Assembly: GCF_019703515.2 (NCBI RefSeq)
Contig: NC_059356.1
Span: 27,833,914 to 27,897,913, forward strand
DNA length: 64,000 nucleotides
Direction of reading: 5' to 3'
From: Myxocyprinus asiaticus
Lineage: Eukaryota; Chordata; Actinopteri; Cypriniformes; Catostomidae
Part shown: one piece after another, positions 1 to 10,641 of the stretch
Position numbering within the stretch: the first letter of the stretch is position 1
Layout of the letters: every line of letters starts with the position of its first letter
Notes under the pieces: model-generated
Databases searched by the model: none
Told to the model about the DNA's origin: nothing
The model's input: the letters and a program-made list of their open reading frames with translations, nothing else
Made by a program: the position numbers and the translations under genes

Positions 1-594
1 CTTCTTCCCTGCAGATTCAATGCTGTTGTAAGCCCATCAATTGTTCCCGAGTAATTCTGTTTGACACGTCTACTCCACGCCTGCCAAATACCTGTATTCC
101 CTGCCCTTCTTCTCCATGTTTTCAGTGTGTGATTGAAGACAGATGTGGCTTAACATCTGTACAGTGTTGGCAGCACTGCAGTGTTTCTACAGCTGATGAA
201 TCGGTGAATCTGCCAGTGTTGAGTATCTGATGGTGAAATTTACAACCCAACACTCATTGTACATGTGGATATTGTCTCAGGATGCACAAGAAGTCACCTA
301 GGGTTTGACAGTAGAAATGTGTTTTCTGCACAGGCTCTTGTTGGGATGATCAAAGTGATCTGCATAATATGTTCACACAGTCTGTCACTGTAGGTAAGGT
401 GTGGAAAGCTATTCATTTTTTTAGGTGTCCTGAAATGTCACACCTGTATCTGTGACAGCCCGTACAGGACAGAAGACTGTAAGGTGCTTTCTGACTTGTA
501 ATAATTTTGATATTATTATTATTATTATTTCATAGAGCAGCCCATATTGTAAGCAGGAAGCTGTTAGTGTGGTAGTTGAAGGGGATCATTCACA
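1..594. other. Unassigned intron-like DNA
   Basis: AT-rich sequence without a supportable ORF, splice pair or recognisable repeat apart from a short (ATT)n run near 512-530. By position it is probably upstream or intronic DNA of the rara gene whose coding exon lies at the right end of the window. Confidence 0.5.
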
Positions 595-776
595 TTCAAA
601 GCTGAAGTGTATAACTTTTTAGATGTTTAAATTATTTTTCCTATCCCACGGCAGATGGGGGTGTGTTCAAAAAGCTGTTAGCTTTAAAAAAAAAAAACAA
701 CAACTCAGAGCTGTTAATATTTTCAGTTCTGTTTGGCAATGCTAGTGGTGCAGAAATTACACACTTCAGCTTTAAA
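595..776. repeat. Short MITE with inverted ends
   Basis: The left end reads ttcaaagctgaagtgtataa and the right end reads ttacacacttcagctttaaa, which are inverted copies of each other with few mismatches. The same end sequence recurs as a solo end at 19790-19815 and again at 63984-64000, where it is cut by the window edge. This suggests a small non-autonomous DNA transposon family with several copies in the locus. No coding capacity. The superfamily is not assigned. Confidence 0.6.
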
Positions 777-1688
777 GCCTGGTTTCAAGTTTAAGTTCAG
801 AAAGTGACGTCATTGCGGCTGTTGCCTGATCTCCACAAGGCTCCATTTTGCACGGTCTTGCACGTGCCAATTTTTGTAACTTTGAGCGAACAGCACACAC
901 ATCCCTTCAATCCTACTGGATGAATTTGAGGGGAAGAGACAGTAACTTTGTAGGGCAAGGTTTTGAAAATAGGGGGCATGTCTAATTCAGTATCTTAGTC
1001 TTGTGGAAGTTCCAGAATGGCTAACGTAGCTTACAGCACCATTAATTACTTTTAGCCTCTTTTTTATGATAACTACAATGTTTATAAAGTTACACAGTGA
1101 CCTTTGTTCTCAGTTTATTGGGCCAGGGTCCATTACCATCTGAAGCTCTGCTCTCTTTATGTAGCCATTGGTTCAGATTGTGCAATATCATGCACATGAT
1201 TCAGAATCCCAGGGGAAGCCCTTATCAGAGCATCAGGATAACTTTTTTGAACCTGTGAAAATGTTTGCTGAAAAAAAAAAAAAGAAAAAAAAAAATATGC
1301 TTTTCTGAATATAAAGTGCTGGGGAAGGTAAAAATAAGCCCAGAAGGGCTTGCACAAAGTTACTGTCCCAAATAGCAGAACAAATCAAACTGTCAAAAAA
1401 GCAAGAAAGTAATATTATTAGAGAGAAAAACTTACAAACAATAATAAGAAAACAATAATTGTGCCGGACAAAACTGTTATTACTAGCCACATTGAGAGGT
1501 AACTAGACAAAACGAAACTTTTAAAATGTATGTGGAATCTGATTTTTCTTGATCTTTTGACATAAAAGAGCATCTGTGAAGACATTCTATAACTTTTCGA
1601 ACTCAACTTCCTCGCTAGTCAAAAAATTTATTATTAAAAATCAATTGTAAGAACAGCTCATTTTGAACTTCTGTAACTTTGTGGTGTC
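777..1688. other. Unassigned intron-like DNA
   Basis: No gene or clear repeat recognised. It contains an A-rich run at about 1271-1295. ORFs on the minus strand here depend on that A/T tract and look like chance. Confidence 0.45.
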
Positions 1689-2401
1689 TGATAGATTAGG
1701 GCTTAACGATTAATACAATTTTATTTTCAGTTACGATTTTGGCTTCCAACGATTATGAAATAAGATAATCGAGATAAAACGATTTTTGTGCAGCATTCCA
1801 TTTTGCAATGAAACACTCCGGCGTTATATCTTTAAAGCATCCTTTATTAAAGTTCAAATAATAAGGAAGCAGGTTATGAAAATAAACTCATTTGAAAGAT
1901 ATTCATGATTCATGAGCAATGGAGGAGTCAGGAGACAGCGAATAGTTGAGTATTTATTCGCACACTTCAGATCAACACAAACAAAGAAACATCTCAGTGG
2001 CCAACTCAAACAGGGCTTTCAGTATACGCAGTCTCTGGCTTTTGCTGTTGGTCCTTCAGACACCACTGCTCTGAGCCACTCTCTCTCACTCTGACACTCT
2101 GGCGAGCCTTATCAGGTCTCCCTCCGCCATCACTATAATAAGATACAGGTGTTAGAGTAATTACAGCCCAGGTGACGAGCCTTACCCCTTTCCCTCTCCC
2201 ACAGACAGACACATGACCACGTCCCCCATGCCACAACTCAGAAACCGGCATTTCTCTGTGCAGTCAGTGCCAAGTCTGAGTTGCGTGAAGTGACCAGGGA
2301 AGAGATTGAATCTTCTCCCAGCTGATGCACACTCTGGCACAGGGACACTTGTCATTCGCGTGCGTTTGCTGCAGCTAGATTATAACGTGATGGCTCGCGA
2401 A

Positions 2402-4350
2402 CAGGGGCGGATCTGCCGTGGTGGCAAATGCCACCCTGAGAAAAGGCATTGCCACCCCATCTGCCACCACAGTATAAGTATACAAATGTATAAAATATAA
2501 ATGTAAGATGTTGACATTGTGTAAGGGTTTATTCATGTCGAACTGCTTCAACTCTCACCGGACACACATATGACTACACAGACTGATCACGTGATGGGTT
2601 ACAGCAGCAGCCTATCGCGTACTTGCTGCTGCAGTGCATGTGCAGTGTTTGAGTATTCGCGGGCTTAGGTTTTTGAGCTTATTTCCTCAACCACAACAAC
2701 AATATGACAATATGGACAAATACATGAAGAGAAAAAAGAGGTAAGAGATTCATTTCTCAGTTTTTTTTTTCAAGTCTTCGCTGAATGATTATTCGATATA
2801 TTGCCGTCAGTTGAGATATGTCCTCAGCACTTTCTGAAATAGCTTTCGTCAGGTATGTGTATAATCCAGATGAAACATCTCCAGTTCTTGAGTAGGAGTT
2901 TCTATTTTATCTGATCTGTGTATGTTTTGACTGGCGATCAGGTGCTGGAATGTGTTATTTAGAATTTTATGATAAATGTTCATTGTGGTTGTTATCAGTG
3001 TCTTTTAGTGTCAGCAGTTTTTTCTGCAGCTCACACTCTTTTCCAGGAAATAGAAAAGCTAAATATGTCCCCCGTTGTGATGGCCCTCTCAGCCATATTG
3101 TTTGTGTGTATGTAGAGTGTGTGTTTTTGTCTTTATCTCCTTCACTCTTAATCATTCTCAGGTGTGGGGTAACCAGGTGAGCTGATTTTTAATGGGGAGC
3201 ACCGGCACGCAGTGTGTTTCCTCCCTATATAAACTGAGTGTTTCATGGCTGGGTTATGCGATGGGAGACGGATGTCGTGAGCTGTGCCATCTTGGTCACT
3301 GATGCTCTCGCCAGCGCTCGTGCTGGAGCGGAGAGTTTATGTTTGTCCCCGTCTGAACTTCGGAGTTTGCTGTTTTTTTCAAAATACAGAACGGTCAATA
3401 AATGTGTCTGTGTTTCTGCTACTCACGTCTCCCCGCATCTTTTATTGCATTTTATTTTTTAAGTGTAACCCATCCACTGACATACAAATGCAATTTTGGT
3501 TTTATTATAATAAAAAGTTATATTTGAGTGAATTAGAAACCAGAACCTCTAAAAACTAGATGCAAAAATTAACCACTAGACAAATCAGTCATGTTCTTGG
3601 TTAAATTGCTGATCTGTGTGTTCATCTACCGACTAACAAAATCCCAAGACTGATAGTGGCAGATGTAGAGAAAAAATTACCATATTATGTGAAATATCTA
3701 TTTGAGTAAATAAGTCATTAAGAACAAATGTTTATCAAAATAGGTGATTTAAAAGAATCTTTTATTGTACATAAAATAATTGATATTCATGAGTTTCGCA
3801 GCATTGCCACCCAAAGTACTGTTTTCCTAGAGTTTCTTTTTATTTAGAACTAACTCTGTGTTATTGTTCCCTTTCAAATGGCTTATTCCAGTTGTAACAA
3901 AGTTGATAGGCCTACAGGATTTTATTAGCAGAATAATGCTGGGTATGCATGCACTCTCCATCCATGGATACACTTAACAAAATAAAATAATTTGGCCTGC
4001 ATAATGTGGTGAAGTTTATTCCAGATTGCCAGTTTTATGTCAAGCTAAGGAACATTTAGAATTTGTTGATGTGTATAATAGACAATGTCTTGGTACTCTG
4101 GAGATTTTTGTTTTTTTATGTAGGCAAATCAATAGCAAAATGGTTACTATGTGGTTTCTGTGGAAATGCAGTTGTATTGGAAACATGGATATTTATAATT
4201 TGATAGTGACTCCAATTAATGAACTAGTATTTGTTGCAGTGATGCTTGGTACCTTGATCCATAAGAACTACTCATGGACGCTTGCTTTGCTGTTGCCACC
4301 CCTCATAGTCTGCATGCCACCCCATGAAAACATTTCTAGATCTGCCCCTG
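2402..4350. mobile_element. Non-autonomous hAT-like element, nested
   Basis: The element starts CAGGGGCGGATCT and ends AGATCTGCCCCTG, a perfect 13-bp terminal inverted repeat of hAT style. The flanks ctcgcgaa (2394-2401) and ctcgtgac (4351-4358) match at 6 of 8 positions, consistent with an aged 8-bp target duplication. Subterminal DNA at both ends repeats a TGCCACCCC/GGTGGCA motif (around 2420-2470 and 4290-4325, also near 3805), a possible set of transposase-binding sites. Internal ORFs are short and match nothing I recognise. It sits inside the older 1697-11338 element. Confidence 0.75.
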
Positions 4351-4671
4351 CTCGTGACGTAATGAACCATAACATATGTGTCACGTTTACTGTGTGTATC
4401 TTATCATAAAGAAAACTGGCGATTCAAGCTCTATTAAGAAGAGAACTTTTTTTTTTTTTTTTAAGTTAAAGATGGATCGAAGTGAACATAAAGGTGAGAG
4501 AGTGTAGTCTTAGCCCATTATGCACTGGAACAAAATAAGTTATTGAGCCTTTTTTGGCTTGTTTTCCAAAATAATATCTAAAACTCCTCTAAAACAACAT
4601 ACATTTACTTTAGGAGCTATACTACAGAAGAAAAAAATTGTTATTGGAGAATGTTGAATACAGTATTTAAT

Positions 4672-5489
4672 CAGGGCTCGACATTAACGCTTGTCTGGAA
4701 CAGTGGATTTTTGAAGGGGGAAGTGAAAAATAATTTTACTTACCCGACCGGACAAGCAGACTGATTAAAACGTCAATAAAGATAAAATAACCAGCTATAT
4801 TTGTGATAGCCTAGGCCTGTGTCACTCATTAGAATTTTCATATTCTTATTCTGCTGTTGAAAGTAATCCAAAGCATGTAATTTTATAATTCGCTAGTGAT
4901 CTAGTAACAGCTGCGCCCTGTTTGATTGACAGACGGCATATGTGTGTGTGCTGAACATGCGTGTGTGTTCTGAAAATGCTGAACGGTCATATACATTTCA
5001 TAATTCCGTCAAAATGCCCATCTTGGTGAGGTATTCATGTAAACACAGAGAGTGATCTAAAGTGAATATAAACAGTGGAGAAAAAGCAGATTTGTATTAA
5101 AATGTCAGACTTGTAAGTATAAATGTAAGCTAATAGACCTGCTGCTGTCTAGTGTGTCATTATAATAACCAAATAACCATAACAAGAAAACAAGAAAACA
5201 CTGCTCTTGACTGGGTAACTTTAGTAGCTTTAAAAAGTATTAATGTATTATAATCATACAGTGAAGACCAGTAGTAGTTTTATGTTGCATTTCACTCTGA
5301 ATGTTTTCTTGAATGCTTGATAGCCTACTGCTGTTAAAAACTTTTAAAGCTGTAAAAAAAAAGAAAAAAAAAAAGCACTGAATTTACTTAATTTGTATTT
5401 TTTGTTCTATTATTTTTAATCTATTTCTATTCATTGCTGTTTTTTATTGTTATTTTATTACTGACTGTTTACTAGTCTTGAATAATTAC
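4672..5489. repeat. Isolated hAT-type end and unassigned DNA
   Basis: At 4672 the sequence CAGGGCTCGACATTAACG appears, a terminus I recognise from fish hAT-type repeats. I found no matching right end in the window, so this is a truncated copy or one whose partner has decayed. The remaining DNA up to 5489 is AT-rich and shows nothing further. Confidence 0.4.
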
Positions 5490-5493
5490 TTAA

Positions 5494-6022
5494 AGAGCAC
5501 CTATTATGGTTTATCAAGTATTACCTTTCATGTAGTGTGTTATATAGCTGTTTGTGAATGTAAAAAATGTCAAAAATCAAAGTGCACGACAAATGGAGTT
5601 ATTGACTCCCAAAAGAAAGAACCGATTCTGAACACCTGAAACGAGTCGTTAGTAATTCCAGACTTACTTCCTGTACTAACCTACATAATTTGGTAACAAA
5701 AAAAACCGCCTCTGGTCTTCATTGGCTGCTCGCGAACAGCTTTGACCCGCCCTCAAACACTACACTAAGCGGTAGACCAATCACAACAGACTGGGACATC
5801 TGACGAATCAGAGCAAAGTAGGCTCTCTGAAAGGAGGAGTTTAGAATGAATCCTTTAGAAAGAATCATTGAACGAGTAGTTTTTGACACTGGAAAAAAAG
5901 GTAATGCTGCAATTAAAATTATGAACAATTAAAGTGTTTTTTGACTTTGGAGGCATGTAAATCTATTGTATGAGACCTTTAAAACAAAATTAGGCATGTT
6001 TAAAAACCATAATAGGTGCTCT
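5494..6022. mobile_element. piggyBac-like MITE with TTAA duplication
   Basis: The ends AGAGCACCTATTATGGTTT (5494) and AAACCATAATAGGTGCTCT (to 6022) are perfect inverted repeats. They are flanked on both sides by TTAA (5490-5493 and 6023-6026), the tetranucleotide target duplicated by the piggyBac superfamily. The 529-bp body encodes nothing convincing, so this is a non-autonomous element. The perfect ends and intact TTAA suggest it is younger than the surrounding hAT shell. Superfamily is inferred from the TTAA. Confidence 0.8.
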
Positions 6023-6149
6023 TTAAGAACTTGAAACCATTCTTCCATAATTAACATATTAGTTAGTGTTATTATTTGTTGTGGTTTTGAAGATGGTATT
6101 GAGAATCGTCAAATTTTACTACCGACTACTGAAATTTTGGTATTGTGAT

Positions 6150-6304
6150 TAGGGCTGGGCGATATGGCTTCAGAAATTATATCTCGCTGTTTTTCAGCAA
6201 ATTGACGATATTGGATATATATATTGATAATTATGTTTTTGCTCTGAAATAGCATAAAAACCTTTTTTTCAATTAAAGGAACCATCATTACATCTAAACT
6301 GCCA
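6150..6304. repeat. hAT-type end adjoining DIRS copy A
   Basis: TAGGGCTGGGCGATATGG at 6150 is a terminus common in fish hAT-like MITEs, followed by ATAT-rich sequence typical of that family. DIRS copy A begins directly afterwards at 6305, so the retrotransposon landed in or next to this element. The right end of this MITE is not identifiable beyond the DIRS copy. Confidence 0.5.
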
Positions 6305-6487
6305 TTCCCTATCTGTCACTCACTCGAAGTTGTGTCGATGTAGTGACACTAGGGGTCACCCTTGGGAGCCCCAAACACCTCTGATCTTTGAGAAAAGGCC
6401 AATGGGAATTGGCAAGTGGAATTTGCATGCCACTCCCCCGGACATACGGACATAAAAGGAGCTGGCTCGCAACCACTCTCACGACCA
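6305..6487 (+). repeat. Left inverted terminal repeat, DIRS copy A
   Basis: About 180 bp that reappear inverted at 10440-10595 with few changes. It contains tgtcgatgtagtgacactag, the segment caatgggaattggc and acataaaaggagctgg, the last with a TATA-like ataaaag that may serve as promoter. The first ~25 bases are also present in inverted form in the internal complementary region at 10280-10305. Confidence 0.85.
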
Positions 6488-6597
6488 TTTTCTCTTCGGA
6501 GCCAAGCGGTTGTATTCAGTGAGCTGAATTACTCTGCTGATCCATTCACCTCGAAAGCTGTTGGATTTACGCCGCATTACAGCGGTTTCTCCCCCCC

Positions 6598-7830
6598 GTG
6601 CACCGGTGCTGTCTTACGTGCTTGGGCGCTGCCCACTCAGAGACAGCGTTCGTGGACGGGTTATGTTCTCACTGCGAGAACATGACCATGGTAATGTTGC
6701 AGTCGCGGCTTTCCATCGTTAGAGGGAAAGCCACCCCAGCGGCTCCACGCCTCGGTCCTTCTACCTATGGGTTTGAGGCCGTGTCGGTTAGCACTGGGGG
6801 TGATTTGGGGACCCCAATGGGAGCCGCTCCGCCGGGTAACTCCCCACGGACCTCCCATTCCCCAGTATGCTCGTTTTCCCTGGTCGAGTTCTGGGATGAG
6901 ACCGCCGGCTCATCTCAGGGCGAGTTCGCGATCTCATTCGGCGCTCGCGAAGTGGATGAGCTCTTGATTGCAGCATCGGAGAGCGGGCTGGTCCAGTCTG
7001 ACGCTGAGGACTCGACTGGGCTCCCACCTTCGGGTGCAGTCGCCCAGTCGCAGGCCGACGTGGAGCTGGCAGCCATGCTTGCCCGGGCGGCTGCGAGCAT
7101 CGGGCTGGAGTGGAACCCTCCACTCCCCCAAACCTTCACGGCTTGACGATTGGTTCCTGGGCTCGGAGCGCCGCTCACGGCCACGCCCCGCCCCGGTCCC
7201 TTTCTTCCCGGAGGTGCATGAGGAGCTCACAAGGTCGTAACGGGCACCTTTCACTGCCCGGACCCGGTCTCTGAGCTCCTCCGCTCTCACTACCCTTGGC
7301 AGTGGGGCTGCCAGGGGGTACTCGGCAATTCCTCAGGTGGATAAGGCGGTTGCAGCGCACCTGTGCCCGCAAAATGCCGCCACCTGGCAGAACCGCCTGA
7401 GACTCCCGTCCAGCGCCTGTAAGTTTACGTCATCAGACTTTGTTATGGGCCAGCGGCCCGGCCCTGGCCTAGAGCCACCTGCAGCAAGCAGACGCCCCAT
7501 CTCATGGTCTGCCGCCAAGAACCCGAGTAAGGCTTCAAGCCGACCCTGAGATGGGCGACCCATCCTGGGTCACACAACCGGTGTTTACGGCCATCGATAT
7601 TGTGATCGCCAGACACCGCACATTTATGGCAGGCACGATGCTGCAGAGGCGGGCCCCCCACCCCTGCGCGCCCATCTGAGGCACAACTCACCCGCCCGGG
7701 CGGTTGTGATGGATTACGAGGAAGGTTCCCACCTCCCCCGTCGCTGACCAGTCCTATGGTGGGTACCTGGAGCCAGGTAAGTGCTTCGATGTCCCTAGAC
7801 TCGGCCATGAGTTCGAGGTCCGAACCCCCT
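6598..7830 (+). pseudogene. DIRS Gag-like protein, frameshifted (copy A)
   Basis: An open segment of about 182 codons from 6598 contains CLTCLG and a following H and CSHCE, a zinc-knuckle-like Cys/His arrangement shared with copy B (CLTCLG...CPHCE). It continues with acidic Ser/Ala-rich sequence and RAAASIGLEWNPP. A frameshift near 7135 moves the reading into the next frame, where SRLDDWFLGSE and PAPVPFFPEVHEELTRS continue at 7140-7240. A further segment, VDKAVAAHLCPQNAATW near 7337-7400, matches what I know of the C-terminal half of fish DIRS Gag. The distal part to 7830 is scrambled by further breaks. Gag would coat the element RNA. This copy is non-functional. Start choice is uncertain because upstream in-frame sequence from about 6545 is also open in other frames. 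Confidence 0.65.
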
Positions 7831-8093
7831 CAACATGATGCCTCCGGCCCTCCGCGAGGCCCCACCCGCTGGTACGTCCGATGTGATTGTCTCCTTGTTC
7901 CACCTCGCCCTGTGCTTGGGGGCGTGGCTTGCGCTCCCCAACCCGTCGCGATGGCTGACCGGGACCGTCCGACTTGGCTGTGTGATTCAGTTCGCCAGGC
8001 ACCCGCCTGGGTTCAGCGGCGTCCGTTTTACCTCAAGGGCAGGGCGAGAACGCTGCTGCCCTCCCCATGGAGATAGAGCCTGTCCCTCCAGCC

Positions 8094-9136
8094 GAGATGA
8101 AGAAGAGGTTCTACAGCCCCTACTTCATCATACCAAGAAAAGGCGGTGGGTTGCGGCCAATACTGGACCTGCGAGTTCTGAACCAGCCTTGCACAGACTC
8201 CCGTTCAAGATGCTGATGCGGAAACGCATTTTAGCGAGTGTCTGGCATCAGGATTGGTTCACGGCGGTAGACCTCAAGGACGCGTACTTCAACGTCTCGG
8301 TTTCTCCTCGGCACAGGCCCTTTCTTTGGTTTGCCTTCGAGGGCCGAGTGCACCAGTACAAGGTCCTCCCCTTCGGTCAGTCCCTGTCACCTTGTGTCTT
8401 CACGGAAGTCGCCCCCGCTAAGGGAAGTGGGCGTCCGCATCCTCAACTGTCTCGATGACTGGCTGGCTCTAGCTCACTCTCGAGACTTGGTGCTCAGGCA
8501 CCTCAGCCGGTTGGGGCTTCGGGTCAGCTGGGGTAAGAGCAGATCTCCCCAGTACAGAGCATCTCTTTTCTTGGGTTGGAGTTAGACTTAGTCTCTATGT
8601 TGGCGTGCCTCACGAGCGAGTGCATGCAGTCAGTGCTGAACTGCCTGAAGTTGTTCAGGCAGAGTACGGCGGTCCCACTGAAGCTTTTCAGAGGCTCCTG
8701 GGACATATCGAGTCGCGAGGTGGGCATGGCGCCGCGGCACACGTCACATGGTCATCACGCCGATCTGCCGCTACCTGTTCAGCCCTTGGACAGGCCTTAC
8801 ATTCCTGCAGGCAGGAGTCCCCTTAGTGCAAGTACCCCAGGCACGTCGTGGTTATGACAGACACCTCCGAGCATGGCTGGGGCACCATGTGCAACAGGCA
8901 TGCAGCCGCAGGCTCCGGGACAGGGCCGCAACTGCGTTGGCAGGTCAACTGCCTCGAGTTGCTCGCAATGTTGCTCGCCCTGTGGAGGCTTCGTCCGCTG
9001 ATCCAGGGCAAGCACGTGTTGTTCCGGATGGACAACACAGCGATGGTAGTGTACAGTATGTGTTGAGTTGCATGTCGCAACTCGTCCGCCACCGCCTCCT
9101 CTGGAGTCAGCAGCGACTCAAGTCGTTGCAAGCCAC
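8094..9136 (+). pseudogene. DIRS reverse transcriptase/RNase H, broken (copy A)
   Basis: The reverse transcriptase starts at MKKRFYSPYFIIPRK (8094) and GLRPILDLRVLN. A frameshift near 8190 leads into LHRLPFKMLMRKR and motif A VDLKDAYFNV (8267-8296, catalytic Asp present), then YKVLPFGQSLSP. A second break near 8410 precedes the catalytic-core motif, which here reads CLDDW (8448-8462) instead of the YLDDW of copy B, so both aspartates remain but the Tyr is replaced. RNase H follows at about 8848-9066 with MTDTSEHGWG, NCLELLAM and FRMDNTAM. The family segment VAYINRQGG is lost and a stop occurs after VVYSMC. Sequence homologous to copy B ends near LQATHT at 9136. It would copy element RNA into DNA; this copy cannot. 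Confidence 0.85.
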
Positions 9137-9141
9137 TCACA

Positions 9142-9480
9142 CCAGCCTTTTCGTTGCTGTGTCCGGTGTGTGCTTTGCGCATCTACTTGGATCGCACGCA
9201 GAGCTTTAGAGGCTCTGAGCAGCTCTTTGTCTGCTTCGGAGGACAGCGGAATGGGAGCGCTGTCTCCAAACAGAGGATCGCCCACTGGGTCGTTGATGCC
9301 ATCGCTTTGGCATACCACGCCCAGGACGTGCCGCCCCCCTTGTGTGGCGGCCTCCTGGGCCCCGACCAATGGTGCCTCTTTGGCAGACATCGGTAGAGCA
9401 GTGGCCTGGGCAACACCCAATACTTTGGCGAGGTTCCTCAATCTCCGGGTTGAGCCAGTTCGTCCCGTGTGTTGTCAGGT
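9142..9480 (+). pseudogene. DIRS tyrosine recombinase, C-terminal remnant (copy A)
   Basis: Only the end of the recombinase remains. It begins at LCPVCALRIYLDRTQSF (9154), the counterpart of the LCPVRALHIYLNHT segment in copy B, and the codon that is a stop in copy B is CAG (Gln) here. It continues through EQLFVCFGGQRNG and IAHWVVDAIALAYHAQDVPPP. The HSTR-type His-x-x-Arg box is deleted near 9338. The following frame reads VAASWAPTNGASLADI and ARFLNLRVEPV, with Leu where copy B has the presumed nucleophilic Tyr (ARFYNLRVEPV). The N-terminal half with the first catalytic Arg is absent. Inactive on three counts. Confidence 0.85.
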
Positions 9481-10260
9481 ACGAACAGGTAAGTTGGCGG
9501 GACAACTGGCTGAGTGTACTGCTTGCGTATAGTGCCTTTCCCTTCCTGGAGGGGGAGACATGCGCTTTTACCCCCAGCTGTGTTCATGAGACCGTGGACC
9601 CTGGATGTCCTTCTTCCTTAGCCCTGTAGCAGGCGAGTTTGTGGAGAAACTCGATGCTGGCCCAGTACGTGAGCTAGTAGGCCCTGTACTGGGGTAGGTG
9701 CTCCACACGCGCTGGTTACCTGTCTGTAGCCCCGTGTGATGTATCATCTGCAAGACGGTGTCCCCGTTGGTAAACCCGCGTCTTCCTTGGGCAGAGTCCC
9801 CTCTGCCACCAGGTGCCGTGTTTGTAGAGCTCCGTCCCCTCTGGGTAGGACCTATCACAGGGACTTCTCCATATGTGACACTGCCGACAAAACTCGGTAA
9901 GACCATGTGACATATTTCCACACATTACCTCCCCTTCGGGCAGGGTGTGGTCTCTGTGGTATCTTCCCCTTGGGAGTGACCCCCCCCCCCCCCCCGATGC
10001 GGACACTTATGGCCCCCAGTCGATGGATTTCCACTATTCTGTGGGGAGAAAAAAGAGAAGAGGCCACGGCCTGTCCCCATTTTTTGGGCAGTCGACTTGT
10101 CCCCGAGGTGCAGGGGACAGTACGATGCTCATAGGAGTATTGGGGGAGGTTATGTGATGGCCAGGTGCGCTGGCTACGAGGCACGCAGTGGTCTGCCCAT
10201 CTCGCACCGCCAGTCCACGTAACACAGTTCAGCTAGTTGTGGCGTTTCGTATAGGGACCC
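9481..10260 (+). other. DIRS copy A 3' untranslated region
   Basis: Between the recombinase remnant and the internal complementary region lies about 780 bp with no conserved domain. Matching sequence occurs in copy B at about 57130-57870, so it belongs to the element. It contains a run of 15 or so C at 9980-9995, which corresponds to a poly-G/C tract in copy B (57370). ORFs drawn through it on both strands are probably artefacts of GC-rich sequence. Confidence 0.6.
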
Positions 10261-10261
10261 C

Positions 10262-10380
10262 TAGTGTCACTACATCGACACAACGTCGAGTGAGTGACAG
10301 ATAGGGAACGTCCTGGTTATTTTCGTAACCTCCGTTCCCTGATGGAGGGAACGAGACGTTGTGTCCCTCCTGCCACAACA
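10262..10380 (+). repeat. Internal complementary region, DIRS copy A
   Basis: The run gacagatagggaacgtcctg (10296-10315) fuses the complement of the left terminus (TTCCCTATCTGTC) directly to the complement of the right terminus (CCAGGACGTT), with a short shared overlap. Flanking sequence on either side extends the match into both terminal repeats (ctagtgtcactacatcgaca on the left, ccctgatggagggaacgaga on the right). This is the hallmark DIRS region thought to template completion of the ends and formation of a circular integration intermediate. Confidence 0.85.
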
Positions 10381-10439
10381 CTGAACTACCCGCTGAAATG
10401 ACCGGGACCTTGTCTCGGCTCCTCAGCACAAAACCCAAA

Positions 10440-10641
10440 TGAGTGGTTGCGATCCAGCTCCTTTTATACCCGTATGGCCAGGGGAGTGGCATGCAAATTC
10501 CACTCGCCAATTCCCACTGGCCTTTTCTCAAAGATCAGAGGTGTTTGGGGCTCCCAAGGGCGACCCCTAGTGTCACTACATCGACACAACATCTCGTTCC
10601 CTCCATCAGAGAACAGAGATTATGAAAGTAACCAGGACGTT
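10440..10641 (+). repeat. Right inverted terminal repeat, DIRS copy A
   Basis: Inverted counterpart of 6305-6487, with an extra terminal extension of about 50 bp (tctcgttccctccatcagag through accaggacgtt) that has its complement only in the internal complementary region. Such asymmetric terminal repeats are typical of DIRS1-like elements. Confidence 0.85.

Larger units (their letters stand above)
6305..10641 (+). mobile_element. DIRS-family tyrosine recombinase retrotransposon, copy A
   Basis: A 4.34-kb element delimited by inverted terminal repeats, beginning TTCCCTATCTGTCACTCACT and ending GTAACCAGGACGTT. It contains, in order, a Gag-like pseudogene, a reverse transcriptase/RNase H pseudogene, the tail of a tyrosine recombinase and an internal complementary region. 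This is the DIRS1 plan. No target-site duplication is evident, as expected for recombinase-mediated insertion. Compared with copy B (56758-61869, opposite strand) it lacks the methyltransferase-like domain and the recombinase N-terminal part through an internal deletion near 9136-9145. Frameshifts break every domain, so it cannot be autonomous. GC content is higher than the AT-rich flanks. Confidence 0.9.

Noticed and set aside
4026..4409. 127-codon plus-strand ORF
   Set aside because: It crosses the right end of the hAT-like element at 4350 into flanking DNA, has no recognised domain and no splice or promoter context.
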